This document shows positions 17,506 through 26,771 of a stretch of DNA of 64,000 nucleotides, piece after piece. The notes beneath the pieces are model-generated. The model ran no database searches. It was not told where the DNA came from and worked only from the letters and a program-made list of their open reading frames with translations. Positions within the stretch are counted from its first letter, which is position 1; every line of letters starts with the position of its first letter. The stretch covers positions 2,976,001-3,040,000 of the forward strand of contig NZ_CP129964.1 in NCBI RefSeq assembly GCF_030503675.1. The letters run 5' to 3'. The DNA is from Lutimonas zeaxanthinifaciens (lineage in GTDB: Bacteria > Bacteroidota > Bacteroidia > Flavobacteriales > Flavobacteriaceae). The translations under genes and the position numbers were made by a program.

Positions 17506-18693
17506 ATGACTGAAAAAATTAAATCCTCCAGAATTGAATCCATTGATATTTTAAGAGGGCTGGTCATGGTGCTAATGGCCCTCGACCATGTTCGAGATTA
17601 TTTTCATTTAGGTGCCATCGTTTCGGACCCCCTGGACCTGGAAACTACTACACCTCTTTTATTTCTCACTCGTTATGTAACTCATTTCTGTGCACCGGTT
17701 TTTGTTTTCCTTACCGGAACTTCGGCCAGTTTGTACGGACAAAGCAGGAGTAAAAAACAATTATCCAGATTTCTTTTCACACGGGGATTCTGGTTGATTT
17801 TTGTAGAAATTGTCATTATGAATTTCTTATGGTGGTTTGATCCCAGCTACAGTTTTATAAATCTTCAGGTAATCTGGGCTATTGGTTTGTGTATGATTTT
17901 TTTATCAGCACTGATCTATTTGCCTTATAAATGGCTTCTGGCCTTGGCACTTATTATCGTTTTTGGACATAATACCTTAGATCCTATCATCACTTCAGGT
18001 TATAGCTTTAGCTCAATACTATGGTATATTTTCCATCAGCAACAGTTCCTTCCCTTAGGAGAAAACAGGATGATCGGATTCTTTTACCCTGTTCTTCCAT
18101 GGATCGGAGTGATGGCTCTGGGTTATAATTTTGGTTTCCTGTATCGAAAAGGATTTGACGCCGTTGTAAGAAAAAGATATCTTGTGTTCCTCGGGCTTTC
18201 AACAATTATCTTATTTCTCCTAATTCGATTCATCAATGTATACGGTGATCCTGAGCCTTGGAAGAGTCAAAAAAACGTTTTGTTTACCTGGTTCTCTTTC
18301 ATGAATGTCAACAAATACCCCCCGTCATTGCTTTATATACTTATTACAATTGGACCCACCTTTTTGGTGTTGTATCTCATTGAAGACATAAAATCAAAAA
18401 TAACAGATGTTCTGGTCGTATTTGGAAGGGTTCCTTTTTTTTATTACGTATTACACGTTTTTCTGATCCATACTGCTGCCTTATTGACTTTAATTGCCCT
18501 TGGAAAAGACTGGAAGTTAATGATTTTTGATTCGGCTTCGTTTACGACGGATAAAATGGTGAATTACGGATATTCATTAGGTGTTGTATATTTGGTTTGG
18601 GTACTGATTGTTGCAATACTATATCCTTTGTGTAAAAAATATATGATATATAAATTGGGAAACCCAAAAAAATGGTGGCTTAGCTATTTATAA
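17506..18693 (+). CDS. DUF1624/heparan-alpha-glucosaminide acetyltransferase-like membrane protein
   Basis: 395 residues with about ten hydrophobic segments. The N-terminal RIESIDILRGLVMVLMALDHVRDYF is the signature of the DUF1624/HGSNAT catalytic domain group, membrane acyltransferases related to acyltransferase-3 proteins; the His of DH is the supposed catalytic residue. The acceptor is unknown. It precedes a TPR lipoprotein gene by 14 nt, suggesting an operon. Confidence 0.8.
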   Translation: MTEKIKSSRIESIDILRGLVMVLMALDHVRDYFHLGAIVSDPLDLETTTPLLFLTRYVTHFCAPVFVFLTGTSASLYGQSRSKKQLSRFLFTRGFWLIFVEIVIMNFLWWFDPSYSFINLQVIWAIGLCMIFLSALIYLPYKWLLALALIIVFGHNTLDPIITSGYSFSSILWYIFHQQQFLPLGENRMIGFFYPVLPWIGVMALGYNFGFLYRKGFDAVVRKRYLVFLGLSTIILFLLIRFINVYGDPEPWKSQKNVLFTWFSFMNVNKYPPSLLYILITIGPTFLVLYLIEDIKSKITDVLVVFGRVPFFYYVLHVFLIHTAALLTLIALGKDWKLMIFDSASFTTDKMVNYGYSLGVVYLVWVLIVAILYPLCKKYMIYKLGNPKKWWLSYL

Positions 18694-18707
18694 AAACAGA
18701 TACTATT

Positions 18708-20243
18708 ATGAGAAACTTTTTAGTGTTGCTTTTTCTGATCACGGTTTCGTGTTCTGAAAAGAAACAAGATACGGCAAAAGATTACTTAGGGGTTGTAAAT
18801 ATTGAAGTAACAGGCAATGAAGAGGCGATCCCTCATTTTGAAAAAGGTTTGTTATTGCTTCACAGTTTTGAATACAGTGATTCCAGGGAAGCTTTCCGCA
18901 AGGCTCAGGAAGCGGACCCGAATATGCTCATGGCGTACTGGGGAGAAGCAATGACATATAATCACCCCCTTTGGACCGAACAGGATTTTGAAGAAGGGAA
19001 AGCCGCCCTGGAAAAAATAAGTGTGGTCACAAAAAATGTACAGGTGAATGAACTGGAAAAAGACCTTATCAAAAGTGTGCATGTTCTATATGAATCAGAC
19101 ACAATAAAAACAATACGTGATGATAATTATGCTGATTTTATGTCGGATCTCTACAAAAAATATCCCGATAATCATGAAGTGGCTGCATTTTACGCGCTGT
19201 CATTACTTGGATCTGTATCTGATGGAAGAGATGAAACCATCTATGGTCAAGGTGCAAAAATTGTCAGCGGGATCCTGAAAGAGAATCCCAATCATCCCGG
19301 AGCACTACATTATCTGATACACTCCTATGATGATCCAGGGCATGCCCAACTTGCCCTTTCTGCGGCTGATTCATATTCAATAGTCGCTCCTGATGCAAGT
19401 CATGCACTTCATATGCCTTCACATATCTATGTGGCTTTGGGAATGTGGGACAAAGTTGTCAGCAGTAATGAAAATTCATATCAGGCCAGTCTGAATCGAA
19501 TGGAAAGAAAAAATCTGGCTCCCAGAGGTAGGGGGCTTCATGCGTTTCATTGGCTGGAATACGGTTATTTACAGCAAAACAGGATCGAAGAAGCAAGAGA
19601 AATGGTTTTGGATTTGGAAGGATATGTAGAAGAAAACCCAAGTAAATACTACAGGTCACATCTTGTATTTTTAAAAGGAACCTACCTGGTGGAAAGTGAA
19701 GACTGGCAAGGTGTTGTCTCAAAAATTCCGGTTACTGTTTCGGATCTCAATGTTTCGACAAGATCACAGTATAATTTTATAGAAGGAATGGTGGCTTTCA
19801 AAAAAAAGGACACCAAATCACTGGAGAAGGCTATCTCAGTTATTAAAAAAGACCTGGACAAGGAACGCTATCTTGTGACCTACGAGGACGCGCCCTTTTG
19901 TTCCGGCGCCAACAGATATGCTACTTCTCCTTCAATGCTTCTTGAAACAGAGATTATGTTACATCAACTTTTGGCCCTGCAGTCATGGATGAAGGATGAT
20001 ACAGAAATGACCGAGCTCTACCTAAAAAAATCAATTGAAATTGAAAAAGACCTGAGCTATAGTTACGGGCCTCCCGTAATCCAGAAACCAACGACTGAAT
20101 TATATGCCGACTGGTTGTTTTCTCAGTCAAGGATTGATGAAGCCCTGGATCAATACAACGCAACCTTTACCAGAGCCCCTAAAAGGCTGAAAGCCGTAAA
20201 TGGCATTGAAAGGTGTAAGGAGAAGCTCGTAACAAATGCTTAA
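18708..20243 (+). CDS. tetratricopeptide-repeat lipoprotein
   Basis: 511 residues. Signal peptide with lipobox VSCS (Cys15), then TPR-like helices beginning HFEKGLLLLHSFEYSDSREAFRKA and AYWGEAMTYNHPLW. Proteins of this type are common in Bacteroidota; the repeats probably mediate protein contacts at the outer membrane or in the periplasm. Conserved HYLIHSYDDPGHA and HMPSHIYVALGMW near the middle are characteristic of this group. No catalytic domain is visible. Confidence 0.75.
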   Translation: MRNFLVLLFLITVSCSEKKQDTAKDYLGVVNIEVTGNEEAIPHFEKGLLLLHSFEYSDSREAFRKAQEADPNMLMAYWGEAMTYNHPLWTEQDFEEGKAALEKISVVTKNVQVNELEKDLIKSVHVLYESDTIKTIRDDNYADFMSDLYKKYPDNHEVAAFYALSLLGSVSDGRDETIYGQGAKIVSGILKENPNHPGALHYLIHSYDDPGHAQLALSAADSYSIVAPDASHALHMPSHIYVALGMWDKVVSSNENSYQASLNRMERKNLAPRGRGLHAFHWLEYGYLQQNRIEEAREMVLDLEGYVEENPSKYYRSHLVFLKGTYLVESEDWQGVVSKIPVTVSDLNVSTRSQYNFIEGMVAFKKKDTKSLEKAISVIKKDLDKERYLVTYEDAPFCSGANRYATSPSMLLETEIMLHQLLALQSWMKDDTEMTELYLKKSIEIEKDLSYSYGPPVIQKPTTELYADWLFSQSRIDEALDQYNATFTRAPKRLKAVNGIERCKEKLVTNA

Positions 20244-20384
20244 ATCACTTGTTGCTGAATTTCCCGGTATTGGGGATATATATTTTATCTATATTTACAA
20301 CCGGCAGATATCCCATCTATAAAATAAGTAATCCAAAATGGGGTCCTTTATAAATTAAAGTATAATTAGACGTTGTATCATTTT

Positions 20385-20942
20385 ATGGACAGAAGAAGAG
20401 CTCTTGTGAATTTAGGAATCATCTCCGGTGGATTGGTTCTTTTCCCTTCTTGCGAGTTTTCAAAAGAAAAAGCAACAATTGCGCTAAACAATCTGGAAAT
20501 CAACGCTTCTCAGGAAAACTTGCTCAAGGAAATTATAGCCTCCATAATACCAAATGGAGAAATTCCCGGAGCCATTGAGCTTAAAGTTGATGAATTCGTT
20601 TGGGTCATGCTTGACGATTGTTTTTCAAAAGAAGGGCAGCAAGATTTTCTCAAGGGTTTAAATTCTTTTAATGACGTGGTTGACAAAATAAGGGGCAAAT
20701 CCTTTCATAAACTTTTGGAGGAGGAACGATCAACGGTTTTAAAATCTATTGAAGAGGGAGATCAGTTTGATGAAAAAGACAAGGTTGGTGAGTTTTTAAG
20801 AACTTTAAAACAACTGTGTGTTTTTGGATTCATGCAATCTGAATTCATCATGACTGAAGTTATGCCTTATTCACTGGTCCCTGGAAAATACGGCACTTGT
20901 GAAACCATCGATCCCGAAAAAAGAATAAACGTGAATGGCTAA
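20385..20942 (+). CDS. gluconate 2-dehydrogenase subunit 3-like lipoprotein
   Basis: 185 residues from ATG 20385 (an in-frame TTG lies four codons upstream). The N-terminus MDRRRALVNLGIISGG followed by LFPSC looks like a Tat signal combined with a lipobox, so the protein may be exported folded and lipid-anchored. The body (LKEIIASIIPNGEIPGA... LNSFNDV) matches the small subunit 3 of gluconate 2-dehydrogenase-type complexes (PF13618-like). It overlaps the GMC oxidoreductase gene by 8 nt and very likely carries it through the Tat system. Confidence 0.82.
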   Translation: MDRRRALVNLGIISGGLVLFPSCEFSKEKATIALNNLEINASQENLLKEIIASIIPNGEIPGAIELKVDEFVWVMLDDCFSKEGQQDFLKGLNSFNDVVDKIRGKSFHKLLEEERSTVLKSIEEGDQFDEKDKVGEFLRTLKQLCVFGFMQSEFIMTEVMPYSLVPGKYGTCETIDPEKRINVNG

Positions 20943-22638
20943 TCTAAATTTAGACAACGAAAAAGATAACACCTATGATGTAATTGTCATCGGATCCGGA
21001 ATGAGCGGAGGATGGGCTGCAAAGGAATTTGCTGAAAAAGGGCTCAGAACTTTGGTCATTGAGCGCGGAAGAGAGGTAAAACACAATGTAAACTACCCAA
21101 CTACCAATTTAAATCCCTGGGAGTTTAAACATAGAGGGGTTATTTCTCAGAAATTGAGAGATGAAAACCCTATAGCAAGCAGATGCTATGTTTTCAATGA
21201 AGACGCCGAGCATTTTGTTTCAAAAGACAAGGAGCACCCCTATGTTCAGGAAAAACCTTTTGATTGGATCAAAGGGTATCAAACAGGGGGTAAATCACTA
21301 TTATGGGCCCGGCAGACTCAACGCTGGAGTCAATACGATTTTGATGGTCCGGGACGAGATGGATTTGCTGTAGAATGGCCCATTGGGTATAGGGATCTGG
21401 CTCCCTGGTACAGTTATGTGGAGAAGTTTGTAGGAATTGCTGGTAATTATGATGGTTTGGACATACTACCGGACGGGGAGTTTTTGCCCGGAATGGGGCT
21501 AAATTGTATTGAAGAACATTTTAAATCCTCGGTAGAAAAGAACTATTCAGGCAGACATGTTATCAGTGGGCGATGCGCACATATTACAGAGTACAGGGAT
21601 ATTTTTGCAAAGCAGGGAAGAGCCACTTGTCAGTATCGCAATTTGTGTCAGCGGGGCTGCCCGTTCGGAGGATATTTCAGCAGTAATTCAAGTACGCTTC
21701 CCTGGGCCATGAATACAGGGAATCTGACCATGATCCATCATTCTGTGGTCCATTCAATTATTTATGATGATAAAAAACAAAAGGCCAAAGGAGTCAGGGT
21801 TATAGATTCTTTAAATAAAGAAGACAAAGAATATTACGCTTCAATCATTTTTGTTAATGCCGGAGCTCTGAACACGAACCTGATTTTATTGAATTCGACC
21901 TCAGGTCGTTTTCCTCAGGGGCTAGGTAATGATAATGGCCTACTCGGAAAATTCATTGCTTTTCATAATTACAGAGCTACAGTTTCTGCTGAATATGATG
22001 GATATACTGACAAACACACCACGGGTAGAGAACCTACCACCTCTTACTTGCCAAGGTTTAGAAATGTTAAGAAACAGGAAACTGATTTCTTAAGAGGTTA
22101 TGCAGCCGGATTTGGTGCACGACGACAAATAATTACCGATTACAACGGTTATGGCGAAGAATTGAAAGAAAATCTTCTGAATCCTAAATATGGAGTCTGG
22201 CAAATGCGTTCGCATATGATGGGAGAAACCATCCCTAAGGAATCGAATCAGGTAAAACTTGATCTTTCAAAAACAGACGACTGGGGCATTCCATTACTAA
22301 GTATTGACGTGGATTACGATGAAAATGATGAAAAAATGGTCAGGGATTATCATGAACAGTTCACCGAAATGTTCGAAAAGGCAGGGTTCTCAAATATCAA
22401 AACTCACGATTCCAAACAAGCTCCGGGGCTGGATATTCACGAAATGGGTGGTGTAAGAATGGGAAAAGATCCAAAAACCTCACTGCTGAACAAATGGAAC
22501 CAAATGCACGCCTGTAAAAATGTTTATGTTACGGATGGGGCCTGTATGACCTCTACCTCGACTCAAAACCCTTCCCTGACTTATATGGCACTTACGGCAA
22601 GAGCCTGTGATCATGCAATCAAGGAAAGTAAAGTATAG
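20935..22638 (+). CDS. GMC-family FAD oxidoreductase (membrane dehydrogenase large subunit type)
   Basis: 567 residues. The FAD motif VIGSGMSGGWAAKEFAEKG is at residue 14, TGGKSLLWARQTQRW near 120, and a C-terminal GMC_oxred_C region with IHEMGGVRMG and DGACMTSTSTQNPSLT, holding the His and Asn expected at the active site. A Cys cluster CQYRNLCQRGCPFGG suggests an Fe-S site, as in some gluconate/sorbitol dehydrogenases. It oxidises a sugar or polyol hydroxyl; substrate unknown. No own signal peptide, so export with the preceding Tat subunit is likely. No cytochrome c subunit follows. Confidence 0.88.
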   Translation: MANLNLDNEKDNTYDVIVIGSGMSGGWAAKEFAEKGLRTLVIERGREVKHNVNYPTTNLNPWEFKHRGVISQKLRDENPIASRCYVFNEDAEHFVSKDKEHPYVQEKPFDWIKGYQTGGKSLLWARQTQRWSQYDFDGPGRDGFAVEWPIGYRDLAPWYSYVEKFVGIAGNYDGLDILPDGEFLPGMGLNCIEEHFKSSVEKNYSGRHVISGRCAHITEYRDIFAKQGRATCQYRNLCQRGCPFGGYFSSNSSTLPWAMNTGNLTMIHHSVVHSIIYDDKKQKAKGVRVIDSLNKEDKEYYASIIFVNAGALNTNLILLNSTSGRFPQGLGNDNGLLGKFIAFHNYRATVSAEYDGYTDKHTTGREPTTSYLPRFRNVKKQETDFLRGYAAGFGARRQIITDYNGYGEELKENLLNPKYGVWQMRSHMMGETIPKESNQVKLDLSKTDDWGIPLLSIDVDYDENDEKMVRDYHEQFTEMFEKAGFSNIKTHDSKQAPGLDIHEMGGVRMGKDPKTSLLNKWNQMHACKNVYVTDGACMTSTSTQNPSLTYMALTARACDHAIKESKV

Positions 22639-22692
22639 TTTCCCTTTTGCAACTGAATTCAATAATCACTAATTTTACGGAAAACGAACTCT

Positions 22693-23667
22693 ATGAAAAA
22701 AATATTTTTAGCTCTGACCGTGTTGCTCACCTTTGTTTCTTTTGGTCAAAAACAGGAATTAACACTTGGCGCAGATGTATGGCCTTTGTTCACCAATGTT
22801 GAAAATGAAAAATCAATTTTAACCGACCTGGTCAGAGAAGCTCTATCGAGATCGGAAATAAGTACCACCTTTGAGATTGATGAATTTTCGAAGGTTTTGA
22901 GCAATATTGACAACGGCGAATTAGACGGGAGCCCAGGCCTTTGGATCAGTGAGGCAAGAAAAGAGAAATACCTTTTTTCCAAACCTTATTTGTACAATCA
23001 GCTTATTCTGGTTGGGCTTCGGGGAAGCGACGTGAGTGCACAATCATTTTCTGAGCTGGAAGGAAAAAAAATAGGTGTGATCAACAATTATGAATATGGA
23101 GATTTTGACAGTACAAAAAATCTGATCATTGTACCCGATGTCAGCAATCAAAAGAATCTGGAAAATCTTTTGTCTGAGAACATAGATTATATGCTGGTCG
23201 ATGCCCTGTTGATACAATATATGTTAAAACATCAATTGAATGATGTCACAAAGTATCTTGCCATTGGCCAATCTCCGTTACTTGTAAAATCACTGCATCT
23301 TGCCCTGGGAAAAAATGTTGAAAATGCACAGGCCATCCTCGATGATTTTGATGAAAAGATTGAAGATATGATTGCGGATGAAAGTTTTAACAGGATCTTA
23401 GAGCTAAACTGGGTTAGAGCCGACGTGGATGGGGATGGAAAAACGGAATTGGTCTTAGGCAGTAATATGGCGGGATCATCGGCTCCAAAAAACATTTATG
23501 GATTAATGATGGATGACAGTTACAAATCAAATAACGGGCCACAGCGATATTATGTTGACGGCAAACTTTATGAAGACTGGGATAATGTTCCAAAAAGTTA
23601 TAAACTAGATTTGGTTGAGGACAAAACCCCAAGTGAACAGGATACTTATATTCGCCTGGATTTTTAA
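22693..23667 (+). CDS. orphan family-3 extracellular solute-binding protein with C-terminal calcium-loop-like tail
   Basis: 324 residues. Signal peptide MKKIFLALTVLLTFVSFG, then a bilobed periplasmic binding domain (LDGSPGLWISEARKEKYLFSKPY, GKKIGVINNYEYGDF), of the type used for amino acid uptake or ligand sensing. After about residue 238 comes DVDGDGKTELVLGSN, an EF-hand/FG-GAP-like acidic loop, and a tail of about 70 residues not normal for the family. No permease or ATPase gene is adjacent. Confidence 0.78.
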   Translation: MKKIFLALTVLLTFVSFGQKQELTLGADVWPLFTNVENEKSILTDLVREALSRSEISTTFEIDEFSKVLSNIDNGELDGSPGLWISEARKEKYLFSKPYLYNQLILVGLRGSDVSAQSFSELEGKKIGVINNYEYGDFDSTKNLIIVPDVSNQKNLENLLSENIDYMLVDALLIQYMLKHQLNDVTKYLAIGQSPLLVKSLHLALGKNVENAQAILDDFDEKIEDMIADESFNRILELNWVRADVDGDGKTELVLGSNMAGSSAPKNIYGLMMDDSYKSNNGPQRYYVDGKLYEDWDNVPKSYKLDLVEDKTPSEQDTYIRLDF

Positions 23668-23688
23668 AATATAAACCGACCCTCTTTT

Positions 23689-23725
23689 AACCTGCCACAC
23701 TTTTTGATTTGGCAGGTTTTTTTTT
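23689..23725 (+). terminator. rho-independent terminator
   Basis: A 9-bp stem (AACCTGCCA with its complement at 23710-23718), 12-nt loop, and nine T in a row, 21 nt after the binding-protein stop. Confidence 0.93.
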
Positions 23726-23769
23726 GCTAAATTAGAGGTAGCTACCAGTTTAACCTTAACCAAAAATCT

Positions 23770-24471
23770 ATGGAATTAAAAGAAGTAATGAAGGAGCTCG
23801 CATCTTATGCTGACCAGAGAACAAAAAATACATTGATGAATCATGGAGGGAGGGAACCTATTTTTGGCGTTAAAGTTGGGGATCTGAAGAAGATTTTAAA
23901 AAAAACAAGAAAAAATCATGGATTGTCACTGGCTCTTTATGATACCGGAAATTCAGATGCTATGTATTTAGCCGGACTGATGGCTGATGAAAAGCAAATC
24001 ACAAAAGATCAATTAAACAATTGGGTAGAAAAGGCCTATTGGTATTATTTAAGTGAATATGCTGTTGCCTGGGTAGCTGCCGAAAGCAAATACGGTTTTG
24101 ATCTTGGACTGGAGTGGATCAGATCCGATAAGGAGTCCGTTGCCTCCGCAGGATGGTCAACTTTATCTAATTACGCAAGTATAAACACCGTACTGGATCT
24201 CGATACATATTCCTCTTTACTCGATGAAGTGAATAAAACGATCCATGACGCAAAAAACAGAGTAAAATATACGATGAATGGCTTTGTTATTGCGGTCGGA
24301 AGTTATGTGCCTGAACTCTCAGAAAAAGCGAAATTAGTCGCCAAAAATATTGGTAAAGTGGATGTTTTTATGGGAGGGACCTCTTGTAAAGTGCCTCTTG
24401 CAACTGACTATATAGCCAAAGTAGAAAATCGAGGTTCAGTTGGTAAAAAAAGAAAACAAGCCAGATGTTAA
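23770..24471 (+). CDS. DNA alkylation repair protein (AlkD-like HEAT repeat)
   Basis: 233 residues, all-helical, with the AlkD/PF08713 features: GVKVGDLKKILKK near residue 32, LYDTGNSDAMYLAGLM and conserved Trp residues in WVAAESKYGFDLGLEWI. AlkD proteins are DNA glycosylases that remove alkylated bases without base flipping, but many homologues in this subgroup have lost activity. The C-terminus is Lys/Arg-rich (GKKRKQARC). It is followed 9 nt later by an epimerase-like gene, so they may share a transcript. Confidence 0.8.
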   Translation: MELKEVMKELASYADQRTKNTLMNHGGREPIFGVKVGDLKKILKKTRKNHGLSLALYDTGNSDAMYLAGLMADEKQITKDQLNNWVEKAYWYYLSEYAVAWVAAESKYGFDLGLEWIRSDKESVASAGWSTLSNYASINTVLDLDTYSSLLDEVNKTIHDAKNRVKYTMNGFVIAVGSYVPELSEKAKLVAKNIGKVDVFMGGTSCKVPLATDYIAKVENRGSVGKKRKQARC

Positions 24472-24480
24472 CATAATTAT

Positions 24481-25170
24481 ATGGGATATAAAGTTATTAT
24501 TACGGGTACGACCGGAATGGTCGGAAAAGGAGTATTGCTGGAGTGTATAGATCATGAAAAAATTGATCAGATCCTTATCGTGAACCGAAACACTGCAGGT
24601 ATTCATCACAAAAAACTTAAAGAAATTCTGATTCCGGATTTTTTTGACCTTTCCGGCCTAAAGGATCACTGGAAAGATTACGACGCCTGTTTTTTTTGTC
24701 TGGGGATTACCTCTCTGGGGCAATCCGAAGATTCTTATTCGAAAATAACCTGCGATCTTACCCTTAATTTTGCTCAAAATTTTTACGATCAAAACCAAAA
24801 TGGGATTTTTTGCTACGTAAGTGGTGCCGGTACGGACAGTTCTGAAAAAGGAAGGTCGATGTGGGCCAGAGTTAAAGGAAGAACTGAAAATGGTTTGTTA
24901 AACATGGGATTCAAGGGGGCATATATGTTCAGGCCAGGATATATTCAACCTCTAAGAGGAATTAAATCAAAAACGAAATGGTATGCACTTTTATATTTGA
25001 TATTTAAACCCATATACCTGTTATTAAAACATTTCCCTGCCACTGCGACAAATACGACCAATATGGGCCTGGCCATGATCAATATACTTTCAGGAAATTA
25101 CCAAAAGAAAATTCTTGAAAATACCGACATCAATGAACTTGCACAAAAAAATATTGAAAACCCGAATTAA
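24481..25170 (+). CDS. NAD(P)-binding Rossmann oxidoreductase (HTATIP2/epimerase-like)
   Basis: 229 residues of the extended/atypical short-chain dehydrogenase group. The N-terminal VIITGTTGMVGKGVL is the dinucleotide-binding loop; CFFCLGITS and YVSGAGTDSSEKG resemble HTATIP2-like oxidoreductases, and the Tyr-x-x-x-Lys pair of classical SDRs is not obvious. The hydrophobic segment YALLYLIFKPIYLLL may contact membranes. Substrate unknown. Confidence 0.75.
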   Translation: MGYKVIITGTTGMVGKGVLLECIDHEKIDQILIVNRNTAGIHHKKLKEILIPDFFDLSGLKDHWKDYDACFFCLGITSLGQSEDSYSKITCDLTLNFAQNFYDQNQNGIFCYVSGAGTDSSEKGRSMWARVKGRTENGLLNMGFKGAYMFRPGYIQPLRGIKSKTKWYALLYLIFKPIYLLLKHFPATATNTTNMGLAMINILSGNYQKKILENTDINELAQKNIENPN

Positions 25171-25180
25171 ATAGAAATAA

Positions 25181-25208
25181 AAAAAAGGCCTTGAGTGAGG
25201 CCTTTTTT
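25181..25208. terminator. bidirectional rho-independent terminator
   Basis: An 11-bp stem AAAAAAGGCCT/AGGCCTTTTTT with a 6-nt loop sits between the convergent genes ending at 25170 and 25213. A/T runs on both sides make it usable in both directions. Confidence 0.92.
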
Positions 25209-25212
25209 ATGA

Positions 25213-25866
25213 TTATTTCTTTCTTTCATCAAATTGTCCTGCAATTTTTTCAGCATATTTTGGTGCTACTTCCGAAGCCGATTTAGGATCAGTAATATTT
25301 ACAGAGATGACTGCAACCATTTGATCTCCTTTTCTGTCAAGGTCAAAAACCACTGTTTCTAATTTATAGATATCAGATTGATACGTTCTTGACGAAGCCG
25401 GCATATATGCTCCTCCGTAACCATAAGGAGAATAATATGAACCATAGTACCCACCAAAGTATGGGTAATAACCGCCCGCATAACCTCCGGAAGTTGTAGT
25501 ATTGATCTCCGTTTTCATATCCTTGATTACCGTCAGCACAATTCCATTAATTCCTTCACTTCTGAATTTACGTTCCAGTTCATCAATTTGATCAGGAGTC
25601 ATTTTCATATTGAGATTCAAATCAGGATATTTCTTATAACTCTCAACGGCATCAACACCTCGTGAAATAAGTTGCTTTACGATTTCCTGCTCAAATCTTT
25701 GCCTTCCGACAACATCATCCACACGGGCCATAACCACAAAATCATCAGATTTTGACTCAGCAATATCCGGAGCTTTCCATGAATCAGTTACAGATACAGA
25801 TGGGCCGCAACTAACCAGCACCATAATTAAACCAAAGAAAGCTATCAGGTTTGTTATTTTTTTCAT
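25213..25866 (-). CDS. Gly/Tyr-rich loop lipoprotein, copy A
   Basis: 217 residues from ATG 25866; the longer frame starts at a TTG. Signal peptide with lipobox LVSCG. Shared with the neighbouring copy: VDDVVGRQRFEQEI, AVESYKKYP, GINGIVLTVIKD, then a Gly/Tyr-rich insertion (GGYAGGYYPYFGGYYGSYY) and a C-terminal NITDPKSASEVAPKYAEK. The pattern resembles DUF4136-like lipoproteins, which combine paired strands with a variable loop. Probably outer-membrane anchored; function unknown. It has its own promoter-like box. Confidence 0.75.
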   Translation of the reverse strand: MKKITNLIAFFGLIMVLVSCGPSVSVTDSWKAPDIAESKSDDFVVMARVDDVVGRQRFEQEIVKQLISRGVDAVESYKKYPDLNLNMKMTPDQIDELERKFRSEGINGIVLTVIKDMKTEINTTTSGGYAGGYYPYFGGYYGSYYSPYGYGGAYMPASSRTYQSDIYKLETVVFDLDRKGDQMVAVISVNITDPKSASEVAPKYAEKIAGQFDERKK

Positions 25867-25899
25867 GTCTTCTTTATTTAGATTAATCAATGTTTTAAA

Positions 25900-25907
25900 C
25901 AAAAATA
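25900..25907 (-). promoter_or_regulatory. candidate -7 promoter box
   Basis: TATTTTTG on the minus strand, 33 nt before the ATG at 25866. It overlaps the TTG that would otherwise be taken as a start, supporting the later ATG. Confidence 0.45.
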
Positions 25908-25967
25908 CGAATTAATTGACGCTATTATCTCATAAGACTTTCTTAAAATCATTTCAGATATTTAATC

Positions 25968-26633
25968 TTATTCAAACTGCGCAAAAACTTTATCAGCATA
26001 TTTGGGTGCTACCTCGGCTGCCGATTTCGGATCAGTAATATCCACGGTTACGGCAGCAATCAATTGTTTGTTTCGTTCCCGTTCAAGATCATAGACCACC
26101 GATTCCAAATGGTAAGTTTCAGAGGTATAGGTTCTTTGTGACACAGGCACATAAGCACCGGAATATCCATAAGGAGAATACATAGAACCAAAATAATCTC
26201 CAAAATATCCATAACCGTCATAGTATCCCGGATAATATCCAACTCCTACCCCTACTCCTGAGGTTGAAGTTCTCGTTTCCTTTGAAGCTTCCTTGATCAC
26301 GGTGAGCACTATCCCGTTAAATCCTTCATTCTGAATTCCGGCAACCCATTTATCAATTTCTTCATCCGTTAATTGTATTAGAATATTTAAGGAAGGATAT
26401 TGCTTGTAACTTTCAACAGCCTTTATCCCTCCTGCTCTGAGTCGGGTTGAAATCTCCTGCTCGAATCGTTGTCTTCCTACCTGATCATCTACACGTGCGA
26501 TCACAAGGTATTGTTCCTCTCTGGCTTCGTCAATATCATCAGCCTGCCATGCATCTGTAACTTTTACGGACGTTCCGCATCCCAACAGAAGAAAAAGCAA
26601 AACAACAACTAAAAATCCATTTATATTTTTCAT
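25968..26633 (-). CDS. Gly/Tyr-rich loop lipoprotein, copy B
   Basis: 221 residues from ATG 26633. Lipobox LLGCG. Paralogue of the gene just downstream: VDDQVGRQRFEQEI, AVESYKQYP, GFNGIVLTVIKE and DITDPKSAAEVAPKYADK align along the whole length, while the central Gly/Tyr-rich stretch (GVGYYPGYYDGYGYFGDYF) differs in detail. The two copies are 101 nt apart in tandem and arose by duplication. Function unknown. Confidence 0.75.
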   Translation of the reverse strand: MKNINGFLVVVLLFLLLGCGTSVKVTDAWQADDIDEAREEQYLVIARVDDQVGRQRFEQEISTRLRAGGIKAVESYKQYPSLNILIQLTDEEIDKWVAGIQNEGFNGIVLTVIKEASKETRTSTSGVGVGVGYYPGYYDGYGYFGDYFGSMYSPYGYSGAYVPVSQRTYTSETYHLESVVYDLERERNKQLIAAVTVDITDPKSAAEVAPKYADKVFAQFE

Positions 26634-26704
26634 TATTTTCAATTTGGTTCATTTTTTATGCTGGTAAATTTACGCCAATTCCCTCAAAATAATTTTCAAA
26701 AGCA

Positions 26705-26712
26705 TACTTTTG
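26705..26712 (+). promoter_or_regulatory. candidate -7 promoter box
   Basis: TACTTTTG on the plus strand, matching TAnnTTTG. It lies inside a longer open frame that begins at 26658, so it argues for a start codon downstream, near 26757-26772. Confidence 0.4.
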
Positions 26713-26771
26713 TCTCTCGAGATTTGATCAAAGGATTTATGGCAGCAAAAAATAAGATGCTTTCATGCATA

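Noticed and set aside
26658-26771. Longer N-terminus for the beta-barrel protein
   Set aside because: A promoter-like box at 26705-26712 lies inside it, and the signal peptide begins only at 26772.
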